NCBI RefSeq assembly: GCF_002443255.2 | Contig: NW_019211456.1 | Span: 38,881,042-38,945,041 of the forward strand | Direction of reading: 5' to 3' | DNA: 64,000 nucleotides | Origin: Varroa destructor | Taxonomy: Eukaryota > Arthropoda > Arachnida > Mesostigmata > Varroidae | Shown: in pieces, positions 13,301-28,300 of the stretch | How the letters are laid out: every line of letters begins with the position of its first letter | Numbering within the stretch: the first letter of the stretch is position 1 | The notes under the pieces: generated by a model | Database searches by the model: none | Seen by the model: the letters and a program-made list of their open reading frames with translations, nothing else | What the model was told of the DNA's origin: nothing | Made by a program: the position numbers and the translations under genes

Positions 13301-16300
13301 GGAGTGACGCCTCGTGGGGAAATAGCTCTTTCCAATATAGTGATAAGAGTAAAGGAAATTTAGTCAGCGTTGCTGGCGCCGCCGATAGAGCTTTCTGTAC
13401 CTGCTCGGACCGGGATTGACTATGGACCAGAAAGGGGGAAGTTCTTTTAATTAAATTCAGCGACAATTTGAGGATTTGAGGAATGATCGCCTTTCAAAGA
13501 TCTCGCTAGTGTGTCAGTTGTGATGTAGAGCGTCTTGCTATACCGCCACCAAGGCTGGACCATGGAATCCAGTCATCCTGGTCAGTCGGTAGGTGGTCGA
13601 CATTAGGTCCCGGTCTCCACGAAAACCAAAAAGTATGTCGGATAGCAAGACGTAGTTAGAAACCAGTGCCGTGCTTTATAATAGGGCGCTGGTGCTGCCT
13701 TTGGACAACATATCGCCATCCCACAAAACAGCCACCGGTAGTAATGGCTGGATTTGACTGCTGGCCAGCGTTAGCTCTCCATTGGGAGACCCACTGCTTC
13801 GCCGTTGGTAGAAGGAAGGGAGGCTCGATGAAAAATACTTGAAATGGATTCCAAAGCCTTCTTCTTCTTGTCCCTCTGGACCCTTTATTCAGCAGCCACT
13901 TTCTTGGCAGCAGACGCGAACGACAGTGCCGGTCCAAGCGGTCTGAAGCCTGCTCTCACGTGTGTACGTCGCTTGCCTGCTACACTCAGGCCAGCGGTAA
14001 AGATTTCGAGCTTCAGCAGCAGTTCAACAGCGGCCAGCTCAGGCTATAGCGAGTCCAGCCTGCTTCGTCCTTGTTCTGAAGCTTCCGCCGACCGTCAGGC
14101 TCCCTCTGCGCAACGCTCACTTGTTTCAGCAAGCGTTCCTTGAAAGGTACACGTTGAAGTCCAAACGATACGTCCCACCCACCTACTAGTCCCAGTAGGT
14201 AGCCGCCTCCATTGCATCCCTCACACAGCTCTCTAAACTACAGAACGCACATCAACGAAGGGAGACGAAATTCATATCTGCTATCTTCCTTTTTTGTCTT
14301 CTCTCGCCGCACTGTTCATGATGAGCCTATGTGTTTGCTCGGGAAAGCCGAACGGTGTGGCGCGGACCGAGTGTAGGCGGTGGCGACATTCATGCAATGC
14401 CACGACTGTAATATCCGCTGAGTTGAATGTCCTATTAAATACCTAAAAAGCTGTACAGATGCAACTGATCGATGTCACTGACATTTTTTCAATTTCGATC
14501 GTTAACTACTCTTATGGATATATATGCAACCAAGAAAATTCAAGACCAATAAGGTAATGTTCGCCGTAGTCATCGGGGGCGGTCAAAAGGTGTATATCCA
14601 GTATCCCGAATAAAGCATCTTGACGTGAGCCTTTCGATTGCCCGGCATCGAACGGTCGGATATTTGTCCCGTTTAGCCTAGGCGGTCCGAAAGCAACGTT
14701 TAAACGTCGTATAGTCATCTGAACAGAGCGTATGACATCCTTTAGTGTAACGCCAATCTCAAACGCGAGACTCATGTTTGCCTCGGAGCTTCAAAAGTGA
14801 TGATCTATGATATTATCCCTTGATCGGTATGAATTGAATTGAATTACCGAAATAGCAGACACGCATATGTTACAGTTTCTAGCGTACTTCTTCCAACACG
14901 CTAATTTCTTATTTAGTGCCATGATGTAGTTTCATCGCTTTCGCATTATATCAAATAGTACAAAAAGCAAAGTTCGGTTTGGCAAAGATGTGTTATACAC
15001 AGATATGCTGACAATGAAGTCTGTACTAATGATCTGTAGCTCTTCCAGGCAGAACTTGTGTTGTCCAGAACATCCCGCAAATGCTGTCACTTCGTAAAGG
15101 GGGCTTCTTCAAATAAATTCGGAAACAGCAGGAGATTATCTGTTTAAGGTTCATCGAGAGCTCGAAGGCTTCTGAAACACTGATTCAAGGGAAAACTTAT
15201 GATTAGGCAAAGCATGTTCTTTGACTATATACTTATGATAACACGTGTCGTTCAAAAGGCTCCACCTTCGATCAAATTATTGTAAATAGTTAATGTTATA
15301 TATAATTATAGAAATATGTTCAATAGCGTAAGCATTACAACAGTGCTATTTGGTCGCTAAAGAGCTAAGAATAGCAATTTACTGATGCCACCGCACAAAC
15401 ATTTACCGTGACCCGTCCTACACAGTAGTGTTATTCGCAGTTTACTCATTTGAAATACGCTTTGTTTCCATTTCGATCTGGTTTCCTCATTGCACGTTCA
15501 CGTCAATCGTTATCAGTTTCGCTCGTTGTTTTTATCCGCTGGTTCCCACTCGTCTCTGCCGTACTTTGTTGACAACCTTCATTCTACACCGCAACGAATA
15601 CTGACACAGCCATTGTTCATACTCGAGACGGTCAGCATCGGAACAGCGCCGCCTGGTTGTCAAAAAATCTAAGATTGCTAAGGGGCAAGTCCCGCCAGTG
15701 ATGAGAGGGGCCTGGTTGAGCACGGCTGTTCACCTAGAAATTCCAGTTCAGCCAGCAAAGGGCGTCAACAGATAGAAAAAAAATTGTTCATTGATTTTCT
15801 CAATATCTTCGCGCACGCTTTAAGAGATGTGGGCCCAGATCCCCCTGACATCCCCATGGAACGTTCAGGTCTTCTTGCTAAAACAGAGATCAATAGTCAT
15901 TTTGGCAACCAACGCCAGTTAGCCCCTATGACCAGTAGGACCACCGAAGCCATTACAGTCACGATCAGGCTGACAAGGCCGCAGCGATGTTCGGCGGGTG
16001 TGGGCGATGGTGGCGGCGCCGGTTCATCCATTGATTTACGATTGAAAGTCATTAAGGACATCCCATGGCCACCGCAGTGGTCTCGGTGATATTAAGAGTA
16101 CGGGGTAATTCGAGGTGGATAATCAGGAGAATCCACTATGGAAAATGGCGAAAGGCCATAGAAGGGCAGGAAAACGCTACCGAATATACTAATCACGCTG
16201 TTTTCCCTTAGCTTGATAGGCCGATGGTGATCAGCGAGGCTAAGCGGCCAACATAGAGAACGAAGAACAAATAAAGGAACAACTACGCCATTTCTACTTC

Positions 16301-19300
16301 ATACTTAGGTTTGTGCGCAACATTTTATAATTTGCGCCCTTACTGATACGAAGCACTGATGTTGGCTCCGGTTGCGTACATCCGAAGGATATTGTTAAGG
16401 GTTAGACTTTACTGATGCGGCAAGAATGTCCGATGGGAAAAGTCACCCAAGCAAACGTAGTTCGAAGACAGTTTCAGGGATTTCTAGTAAATTAATTATT
16501 CTATCGATGGAAGTGTATTGACAGGTCACCGAAGCGAACTTTTCTTTCTAGTAGAGTTTATAGACTGTATACAGTGAAGGCTGATGTAGAAGACAAGCGA
16601 AGACTCTATTTTATCGTACGCATTTTAAGGATAACTAGTATTTATCGATAAGAACAAATTATATTTCGTTTGACATGTTGCAGTTAAGAAGTTTGCACTC
16701 AAATGATAACTTACTTACGGTTCGATGGCTGCTTTTTAGAAAGTCTACCAGATTGGTTCCATTCCGTAAGCAGTGATAAATTAGAAGTAATAATCATTAT
16801 TATCGCATTGTGCTTGTCGGCTAATAGAGAAAAGCCGCCAGTGCTATTGCTTTTTCTGCCGGCAACATTACGAGTCATTTAGTTAATGTGACGTGGCATC
16901 TATGCCATGCTTTTCGCATCAGTATAATGATTTTTTGATGATAAAAATTTCGCTCCGGGAGCCGTCTCTAGCCTATTAAAAGATGTCCTAGAAATGTTAG
17001 GTTGTATCAATTGAAACAGCAACGCTGGATAGAGGTATGAATTTAAAGGTAATTTATTGTTTCAAAATATTCTATTTGTGTAATAGTTCTATTAGGCTAT
17101 GTGTTCCTAGCGAAATTTCAAAGTCCTGATCTACTTCAATCAGAGGCCATACAAACTACCTCATCTGAAGATCGTCAGTGTGAGTTTGACGGCTAATGCT
17201 GTCATAGGGATTTTTCATTATTTTTCGTCGCCGTCGTCATCATCATTTGTGATATCTGGTTGCGCGCCCGACCGCTACTATTTCCTTATCAGAACGCTAC
17301 TTGACGACCATTGCTATTATAATAAAAATATTATTAGTATTATTTCTATTATTTGATTTATTGAAATACAGGACTGGGGCAGACATGTTTGGAAACAACT
17401 TTTCAGACGCCGAATCTCAAACAGTCCTTTCGACTCCTGACTTTTGTTTTCTCTTGCTGCGACATTATCAAAATAACACGTCATCGTCAGCAGTCTCTTT
17501 CTTTGGTTGGAAAATAATTTGTGAAATTATTTTTCTTCCAGCCATATTTCCAGTCATCTATTTCTAGCGGTGCATTTGCAAGAGGGGTTGGCCATAATTC
17601 CCCCTTTTGTCGATTGTGGTCCAATATAGGTTGACTTTTCTTATAATAACAACAGAGAGACGGCTTTTTAAAATGGCTAACATTAGGTCTTCAAATGACA
17701 AGCCTTGCCAAGAATACAACGGATTCGCGAATTTCTGTAACGGATAAAGCACGGTGGACTATATATAAATGAATTCCGCCTCGCTGATAACAATGGAAAA
17801 ACGGATATGTTTGTGATATTTGTAAACAATTTGTAAAGACACGATTTCTGCTATTGCTAATCTAGCCTGAAGAAGACCATCGGGAATTCAGGCTGGTAGA
17901 GACTCTGATTAAGATTCGCAGGAACACATTGAAGCCGAAAAGATTTCGCACTCAGGGACCTGTTAAAACCAGGTTTCCCTTATTAAAAAGACCAACCGTG
18001 CAACAAAGCTCTACTTGCATATAATATGCTTCTCCTTTTCTATTATTACTACCAATCAGCTAATCTCTGGTTAATATTAACTGACGTCCCTTCGCTGCAA
18101 TCTACATGCAAACAATAATCTATGATGACGCATGTCCGAAAGCCCTCTCTACAAAATCGGCGCCCTCAACGATTGTAGCAACGTACGTAGTGGCGAAGTT
18201 AGCAATTTCCAGTTCAAGCATTTGACTTGAACAGATTTCAGCATGGAACTATAGAGACCCTTCCGAAGGCGCTGACTTGTCATGCGTTCAATATGATCGT
18301 GTGACAGCGTGCGGATTGCCGCAGATGTTACCGGAAAACGGCAGCTTTGCAAGAAACGTTCTGCTTTCGAGTGAAGAAGCCGGAATGGACTGGAACCATA
18401 ATTGATGAACAGTGGATATCAAGCCGAATCGTCAGGCTGGGCAAGAGCGGTACTGCTTCTAAAAGGCTGCGTCTATATCTGAACCAGCTACAGACGGAGG
18501 CTAGCTATCAATCAGGCCATTTGCTTGACGAGATTAGCCGAGATATCACTGTCCGCTAACGCTTGATTTGAAGCCACTTGCAGATGATGGGCCTTTGTTC
18601 GTTATGTGTGTCTGTCTGTCTCTCTGACTAGTAGCTGCGCCTCCGTCGTCGACTTAGTAGAGAACGTGATCGTCTGCGGATCTGTGTTTGGTAGCGTGTG
18701 TGCGCGGCATCTGAGGATTGGCAGGAGAACTGATCTCTGCCCAACAAACGAAGGGCAATCATTTTCGACTCAGAGCCTTCAACTCTCGTTGGCTTCCTAC
18801 ACAACCCCTTCATTTTCGTAGGGCCTATACGTTCCTGTGGCGCGCGCTCTTTTAACCGATCCTTTTTTTTTCTGTACTCCCCCTTCTGAACAAAGTACTA
18901 TATTGCTTTTCTTCTCATATGAGTCTGTATGTGTGCTATGCCGCTTCCATTTCGAGGCGGACCCAGTTCCTGGTTGTTCTCTTCTCCTTTCAAAAGCATG
19001 AGCCAGGATAAGTGGAGTACTCCAATGGAGAAGCAATTACGGAGCTAGGGCGAATGAGCCAAGCGGGGTCTTCAGGGTATCTAGCATCATTTCGGCGTTC
19101 CGTTGGCCGGCGCGGACATTTCAAGTTCGTTAGCCTGTTCTTCCCGGATGTAAGCTCGCGATCGTCCTTGCTTTGCTCTTTCTCCTTTTCTCTTTGTACA
19201 GTATATTCGACCAATGCCCCGCGTGATGATGATGATGATAAACAAAAAGATAGCAAGGACAAAAATGATCACAACAAAAACGACGAAACCTATGATAAAT

Positions 19301-22300
19301 CGACGGAGAATGCCTTTCAGAACCACATGTGATATAAGCCGTTTCGAAGACTTGAAAGAGTAAGAGGGCACATTTTGGGCGTTTAGAAGGGTGAGCGTTA
19401 GGTCTAGCCTGATGGAGTCTACTGCAGAGTATCTAATCACAATATAGAGCTGCTTACATACGGCGCCATATGTTCAAGTAGTACACGTATCGCTACTACT
19501 AGAAATAGGAACGGTTCCTTACTACGATGGCAGAAGACTTAATGAAACGGCGCTGACTTGACATTACGCGCGCGACTCAGCGTTATGAATTCTCACTAAT
19601 AGTTACTTTCGCCATAGTCTTCACAGAATATATTTGTACGACTAATTTGCCTTATACTAATAATCATCATCGTAAAAATCATTCTGAGTATTCAAAGTCT
19701 AGTTATGCTCGCCCACAATTTAACGTTTTTTTCTCCCGTCTGGTCAATTTCAGGATCTGCATACGGTGGATCTGGAGGAGTTTAAGTACGGACAAACAAA
19801 GATCACCGGCCTGCGGCTAGTGGACGTCGAATCGCCGGAACTGCAAAACTTCCTCGATGATTGGAAGCGGCTTGCACAGCAGCCGAAACATGTTCGGGCA
19901 CCGCCTGCTCCCGGTCCGCACCTCATCAAAACAGAAACGGCACTCATGTACGACGCCGTTAAATTGTTTGCGATGGGCCTACAACAGCTCGACCTCACCA
20001 AGGCGGTCGACTTCCCTGTGATATCGTGCGATGCGGCTGAGTCCTCTTCAGACGGCAGCAGCCTTATCAATCTCATGCGACCGGTGAGTGCGCACATGGA
20101 CCCCACATGTGCTTCGAGCGATTTTACTAACAACGTCGGCATACTATTTTGTGTATATATATATATATATATACATATATGTAATTGCAGGGATGATTTA
20201 ATAATCAAGAATTGATGGCACTTAATAAAAAAAAACGCCTACTTGGGGAATGCGGGAAATAAGACTAATTCTCCGACTACGACTATAATGGGACCAGGAC
20301 TGGGATACCAATATAGCAGTACTATGCATTACTACAAAAGCCAAAAGTATAAGTTATTCGCAGATATCGAAATAAGGGTGTTATTAATTATAGGTTGGTC
20401 TGAATAGAACCATACGTCATATCTGTTTTTACATAAATCAGTCTAGTGATTTTATAACCAGTGATTCTCAATGAACAGCCTTAAAGTATGACAATCAACG
20501 CCTGCGTTCATGCTGAAAAGATTTACGCATATTTAAAGCTACAATCAGATGAATGTTGTTCTATGCCGTCAGGCATATTGCAGCGTGAGGGCTGCCATTA
20601 AACTTACGTTTGTTTAAGGCTTTTGGGGTGCCATAAACATCTTTTCGTTAAATGAAGTGCGCTAGTTGTGTGTCAGTGAAAGGCCTCACGGTAAGGGCCA
20701 GAGGAGGACAATATACTGAATGGCACAGGGGGCTTTGGATTCGACGGGCTTCACTGCTTCGTCGGAGGAGCTCGGCTTTCGCAACCGTCCTTTACCTTCT
20801 CTCACGCCTACCTTACCGAATCCCAACTCCTTTTCCTGCACCTGTACCGGCCTCCATCACGGTATCTACCCAACGAAGCACATCTGTCAAGGAAGATGAT
20901 TTACGGCGTGTCACTATCTGAGCAAGCATCTAACCCCCTTTTGCTGGTCGTCGTTTCCAGTTAACATGGGTCAGGTTACCAATCTTGAGTTATTACGTAC
21001 AGCCGCAGTAGCGCCGCCACCGCTCAAGCTTTGCGCGGCAGCGTCGTCCTAGCGTATGTCGACGCCAACAGTGCTCAGTGCCTAAATTAGGCCACCATGA
21101 CAAAAAGCAAGAACTCCGGGCCTCAGGCCGTGGACAGTGTGGCCGACTGATTCGGGCCGCAAAAAGAGGAGGTGGAGTAAGGATAAGAGCAACGAAGAAG
21201 AAAGAAAGGCTGATTGAAAGTTTAAGCCATCCACGCCATCTTTCGGCCATCTGAAGCCTTTTGCACTGTTCTGACTTGCCCCAGTCAGGTCGCGTGTTTC
21301 GGTCTTTGGAGTAGCACACAGATCTGACCTAAGGCCCCCTCATCGGGAACCAACGAAGGGGACCAGCTAGGGCTGCTCCTTGCAGCCGTCGCCAACCGTT
21401 CGTTCAGTCGTTTTCTTCTTCCAATCACGGCGTGATCTCGGCTCTTCTCTGGCGGCAGCCTAATTTAATTCGCTTGCTTCAGCTGGTCAACGAAAAGTGT
21501 TCCAGCCACAAACAACTGACGAGTTAATCTTGTGAGTCTCCATACCGCGCGAGTAATTCCTACGAGATAGAAGGAGGATAACGTGGGGTTCAGCAGTTGG
21601 GTATAATAGGATAGAGCAAGTCCTTGGGTAAAAGTAGGACGAGACAAGGTGAGCCAAAGCAAAAACCAAGAAGTGTTAGGGTCAAACCGCCAGCGGTGTT
21701 ACTGCGGCTACCGCTGTCGGGCAGCCTGTCACCACGAACAATACGGCGAACATCAATGGACGACGAACTCGGTGCGTCGCTTTCTCGCCAGTCACACGTA
21801 TGAACGGGAAATCTGACTGACTCATTGGGACCCAAGCGGATTTAGTCCTGAGAGGGCTCCAACTCTGGTGAGCCCCATCAGACCAATACCGGCTGGCAGA
21901 CCGCTGTTATAACCCAAGGAAAACTCGCGTGGCATGAGTAACAATGGCAATCGTATTATGATACTTCTAACATAATTGCAGTCGATCGACGACTAAACGA
22001 AACGTCTCAACTTCCAAGTTTCTCAATTTTGTTATTATCATTATTATTGATACATATTTTGAAATGTCTTGATTATTGCCGAATTCATTTTGCTTAGCTT
22101 TTTAACATGGAATACGATATATATATATATATATATATATATCAGTGCCTAATAATAGGCGTTAGACAAGCAGATAGTGGCGTATAATTATTTCTCTTTA
22201 TTGTACGTTAGTTTAGACGATACACGTAAGTATCGTCTGTGGACACTGAACTCTCTTTCATTACTGTATACACATAATTTTATTTGCGCAGTACATAAAG

Positions 22301-25300
22301 AATTAGACATGATCGTCAGAAAAATGCATGTTTACAGTAGGAATATTATGGCGTGCAGGAGACCGACGACCAAAGCATTAACTATGTCTGTCTCCTGACT
22401 TAGCACCATCTCGCTTAGACCCGCGTGGTTTATTGCATTGCAAGTCTTAGCGGCGGTATCAAATGTAAGAGCGTCAGTAATAGCGTTTCCCAGCAGCGCT
22501 CATAGAAGAGAAAGTCTGTTTGATTCCTTCGTCGCGGGTCTAACTTCGGTGTTTCGTGTTGAACTGGAACGATGCTGCATTCTGCCAGATTCTGTCGGCA
22601 GGTAGAGAGAAAATAGGAAGGGACGGGATTCGACACTAAGTGCGAGTACGCGAACGAAACAGTGGAAGAAAAGAGTCGAAGGACGCACATGGGAAAATAG
22701 GGAACCCGGCTAGGACAACTTCACGGAAGGGAAGTAAAACCCTGTGTTGTCTGAACCTCGATCGTCTCGCCTCGAGGGAGCTTCCATATGGAACTGGATC
22801 CTAACGGCAGCCATAGCAACAGCACCCACCAAGGGACAGCAGCACAAGCAAAGGGCAGACGAACTACGAGCAAGCAGTTGGATGGTGAAGGTTGGCGCGT
22901 TGCAGAACCCGTTTCGTGTTTGCTGCCTCTGCGGCTTCTGGCGCTCATTGGCTGGCGTTGTTGTTGCACGTCGAAACCATCACCGCGGCGGCTACTGCCG
23001 CTGCCACCTCGACTTCAGAGGTCACGCTGCACAGAACCGTCCAGTTGCCACCGGTCGGTCGAATGGACGCCGACAAAAGGAGTGAACGGCTGGAACGCAG
23101 TCAGCAAAAAAAATGAAAAGAGAGGCTAAAACGAACAGAGGAGAAGACAGGAAACCACCAGTCAGCAGCGCTACTGAATTAGTTACTAGTTAGCATTCGA
23201 AACTAACAGAACTTCGGAAACTGGCATCGCAGCAGTGGGCTGGCCGTACTTGGAAGGGTACGCTGACGATGGTTAGAAACGAGAGAAATGCAGGAAAGAG
23301 AGAAGAAAAATGCAAGGGTACGGTCTCGGCGAAGGCAGGCCGTCGCAAGCAACGACAAAGCAGCAAACGACGACGATTACGGAACTGCAGTGGCACCGTC
23401 ATCGGTGCCGCAGCGACTGTGGCAGACAGACAGGCAGCCGTCAGACAGACACATGCAAGCCTCTTAGAAGAGTTCAATGGACAGGGAGGGAAAGGATTGA
23501 AAATGAGGAAATGGAAGAAGAAAAGACACTCAACGCGTGGGAGAGCAATCAAAAGTGTTAGGCTGGACTGCTAATTCTGCCAGAAGAAGAAATGTGGGTG
23601 CACGTAAGGGACAGTAGCGCATAAGGAGCAGCGACGGAGCAGGCTATGATGAAATGGACACGGGAAAGCTAAGTGAGGACAGCGACCAACAAGAAAAATG
23701 AAAGTCGTCCGGAAGGGTAAAACGGATAGATACAAAGAACCTAGCACCGCAAGTCAGAGAGTCGCAGGACAACGGACGGGTTCGCACAGAACAGTCGAAA
23801 AGGGGGGATAGCAATGTCGTACCTTTTGATGTACCGGCTGCAATTCTTGAACTAGCTTAGGCAGCCGCTTTTCTTTACTTGACTCTAGTTTTGCCCCTAT
23901 ATATTTCGGTGATCTTCTTGTTCGCTCCTTACGCTTTTCATACGAGCTGAATTTTTACTTTTTTTTTTATTGCACGTTTGTTGTCTCATTAATACAAACA
24001 ATTCAAATCTAAAAGAAGACCTAGGCCGCTGGAACAACAACAATGGTGACAAGGGCCGGTATTTTCGTTGACGTAATATCTTTACAATGATGGACGAAAA
24101 TCACATTGTAAGATGCGTAGTCTGAATTGTCGTGGACGATCATCTATAGCCCTGCCTCGTCCCTTTTTTGGCAGTCGTAGCAGACAGCGCGCGAGCCTGC
24201 TCTGTTTGCCTCTTGCTCAAGGAGACACTGAGTATGAAGGTGCTGGGTTCTGCCTCGTACTCGCGTAGCGACGGCTAGCCGACACAGGCCGTTTGAAGCA
24301 GGCCTTGTTCGTGAAGCAGATCTTGCCTTGCAGCCGATGCAACACCAGCAATATTTTAGATTGAGCAGGCATCACCCAGTATAACGTAGTAGCGTCGATC
24401 ATGCAATGCCACATCGATGGGCGAGACACGAAGGCAGCATCAGAGACGTCGAAGGGCTAGATGGCTATCAATTCCAAGCAGCCGCCTAACAGAGGAACGG
24501 TCAATTTTCAAAATGGAAAAGTCTTGACTTTGTTTCCATCTTTGAGTTCCTCTTTCGCTGCCTTCGGTCGCGTTTCATCCTTTTCCCAAAGCAGTGACTT
24601 AGAATAGTTAGCGTACTAGCTCTATATAGGCTGGTCATGGTATGGTATCGTATGCATCTTATAAGTATTAAAAAATTATTAGAACGTTTTTTCAGCTGCA
24701 TCGAAGCAACACGCTGAAAAGAAAGACTGTTATATAAGCACAATTCAACTACAGTGCTATCCGACGAACGTATGACTATTTTCCTAGAAAATGCTTTGCC
24801 AGAGATTTCTTACGGTATCTGTATAGCAAGGTGTTAATATTGGTCTTTCGGTTAAAGAAAATATCTCACAGGATGAATCCGATTCGTGGAATACATGAAG
24901 TTGATGTGCGGGTACCCACTTTCCATCCTAAATATTTCGGTTCAATAGTCCAAAAATGAAAATGAGTAGATTTGCCTGCCGTCTTGACGCCGGCATACGT
25001 CAATAAAACGGCTGTTTGTGTATACGTATTTATCTCACTAGATAGCACAGATTGCTTCAGTTGCTGGCTGTCGATCTAGAAGCCATTAGTAATGAAGTCT
25101 AAGGTTCTGAATCTAAGGGAGGTACTGCATCCTTCGCCCAAATCTTCGCTCTGGGCGTCAATCGGCAGGTTTGTCGTCGTTTATTGATAAGGATTGCGCG
25201 CCGTGTACCTAGGGATGGATTTGCTTGCTTCTTCTGATGCCCTGTCATGTGCGCTGCAATCATGTGGCCTTCGACACGCTAGCAACGTCGCGTATCGCGA

Positions 25301-28300
25301 TAAACTGTGGGATACTCGCGCAACTAGATGGTTTTGATAGTCAACTGCGAGGCAACCGATAATGCTTACGGCCGCAGTGCAGTTAGGGCCATGGAAAAAA
25401 AACCCAGATCGAGTTGAAAAGTGTGATCGATATGAATATCTAACAATACATTTCTTTATATATAGACTGGGAAACTTCTGCAGGTGTCGTATATAGTTAC
25501 GCGTTGTATTATGATAATTATAGTTACCGTTATCATTTGTATTTTATTGACCACATTTATGACACCATATAGTAATATTGTCTTTAATATAGAACTATGT
25601 AAGTAAACAGTTTATCTTCATTTAACAGTATCTCTTTTGCTGATGGAACGATTGGAACAAACCAGAGTTTGGGAAGACAGTATAATAAAATAGAAGAGAA
25701 GGAAGTTCTGTAGATGGCCATCTCAGACGAAGGATTCTATGTTTATATCAGTTATGACAATGGCGTGCCCACAAAGTTGTTTCTGCTCTAGGCTACGGAC
25801 ACGCTTTAAGAATAATGACGGATAAAACGATCGTAAATGTACGTACCTCTGTATTTTGATAGGGTACAGGCAAGGTTTCAGCCTAAATTTTTCTATGGTC
25901 AGAAATGATTTACGATAAAATATGTAAATCTTTGAAATTAGCCTTCAGTGCTATACCAGACATATAGAAAAAATGTCAGTATACAAACCGCCCATGTTCC
26001 CCCTCGAATAGTTGCGTCGTTGAGGTAATGTACGGGGAAAGATGTTTCACGACAATCCTCTTACTGAATGTCCGGCAGTTTCGCTAATGAACGAGATTTA
26101 TGTATTGAAATGCTGCTCATAAACTTGGCTTACTCTGTATAGTTTATGTATCTCAGTGTCTGCGTTTGTCGTCAAATTCATAGAACAAAAAAAAAGTTTT
26201 CAAGCTAATTTACTAGGATCATCGATGTTTGAATAATTGAACATTCCGTTAATAAAAAGTATACATATTTTACATTGAGCTTTTGAGCTCGATAAGCTTT
26301 TACATTGAGCAGGGAGCTATTTAAATAAGACATAGTAAGAAGTTATATGCATACAAAAACGTATAAATAATTACGTATTATAAATCCTTGAATCCCTGAA
26401 TTGGTTCAGCGTTACTGTACCACTGACACTCTATTTTTCTTTGTAAAAACTACTGTTTAATTTCATTGCTCACAAATAATGAATTGGGAACCAACCGTAC
26501 TATATCACTACGGCATACACTGACCATGTTCTGACCAAATACCATCGACAAAACAGGTACACGTGTTATGCGGTATGAACAATTCCTCGAAAGCATCTTA
26601 CCATTACAGTGGCGCAGAAATAAGGTGGCAAATTTAGACAAAGCCAAGACAATGTATCGTCTTTGGTACCTTAGTTCGCTCCACCTTGTTTAGTATGCCA
26701 CTGCCACTTCTCTAAGTTCAACGACGAAAACTGCTTATCTGTATGGTGCTACGACCATTATATCTGCAATTTAGAAATGCGATGTAGTCTTTCCTTTGCC
26801 GCTTGCTGTCGTATCTGTCCCTTAAGGTCTCACCGCCCGGTAGAATACGGGGCTTAATTCCGAAGACACTTAAAGAGACGCGTTCTAGGACTAAGAGCTT
26901 AAGCGAGCTGTGTTGCGGTAGACCCAGCGGATTGAAGAAGGCTATGCAGGTAACGATAGGGAATTATGAAGAGTGCACAAAGCCGCGGAGCTAGCCACGG
27001 GATAGACATAGAAAAGCATAGAAGGTTGCACCATGGAAGATTCGTGGTAACACTAGTGGTCATCATCTCTCGCAGCCGATGTCTATCCAGAACAAAGTCC
27101 CAGAACGTCGTTGTAATGCTCTATAGTATAGGGAGCACCTTTACTAGATAGATGAAAAAGCAGGTCGGCTATTCGAAAGTTTCCAAGTTTTTCAAAAACC
27201 AAAGAATCGAACGATAGCGCTCAACCAGACGTCAAGGTCACGGTCTATTTCTTCTTTCTCTATAATTCTTGTCGCTGCCTACTTGTTTTATCAAATAGGC
27301 TGTCTATTTTATAGCTGAATGTCAAATTATGTCTAAATCTCTTCATTGCATGGATAAAAAGAAAGTCAGTTAAACTATCTTTGTTTTTATTTAAATATAT
27401 TGCAGACGCACACACGGTCACGCTTCAGGTAGCATTACAAGTATATGTTGCATCAATATTTTTGACAGTTCATGGGCGGAATACATTCGTTCTACCGCTC
27501 CTCTAGCAGTTAGCCGGCAGCAGTAATCGCCCAACGCATCTCCTCCACTCCTATTAATAATGCTTGTAGCCATAATGGCTGCTATTGCTGTTACAGTTCA
27601 AGGAATGGTTGTTTTCACGCAACGCTTCTATCGATGAGTTTGTTAGGTTGATAGCCAGTTCATCCGTACAATAAGGCGTCGCGCCCGCGCGCGAAGTTAT
27701 AGCGCGAAAGGACATTATGATTTCTCTGAGAGAAGCAGCGGGAACCTTAGATAAAGTCCAACTCGATCCCTGAGTTCTCTTACAGCTTTACGTAGAACTC
27801 CTGTTTTAGCTAACTTACTTATTTGTTCTATAGGTCGTCATTTCTTTCGTTGTACAGAACTAGATCAAAGTCTGGTAACTTACTGCCTACTAGGAAGTAC
27901 AGACATCACTTCAAGCAGGCATGACGGAGCAGCTGCATGTTACATGATTGGAAGCATCTATGCTTCCCATTCCTGTCGATCCTGTCATGGCCAAAGGTTC
28001 TTTCCCCGTCACCCAATCTTTTCCACTGCGTGTTCCGGAAAGAAGTGAAAGTACTCTATGCTAGGTTTGGTCGACAACCAGGCAACCGATGGTAAAAAGG
28101 TATATCCAAAGTAGCCTATATATCAAGGCCAAAGACGGCACGGATGGCCGGAAGGGCTAAACAAAAAGCCAAGTAGGTCGGGTATGCTTGTTACTCCAAC
28201 TTTGTTTTCCCTCTTTTTCCGCTTTTTGTTGAACCAGAAAAGATTTAAAGGCAATATATGTCCGTTTGCACAAGAACTGCTAGAGTTCGAAGGATGTGTT

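Noticed and set aside
22744..23561. Overlapping open frames in several frames at 22.7-23.6 kb
   Set aside because: All frames are open because the patch is GC- and purine-rich; none shows a domain or sensible splice context.
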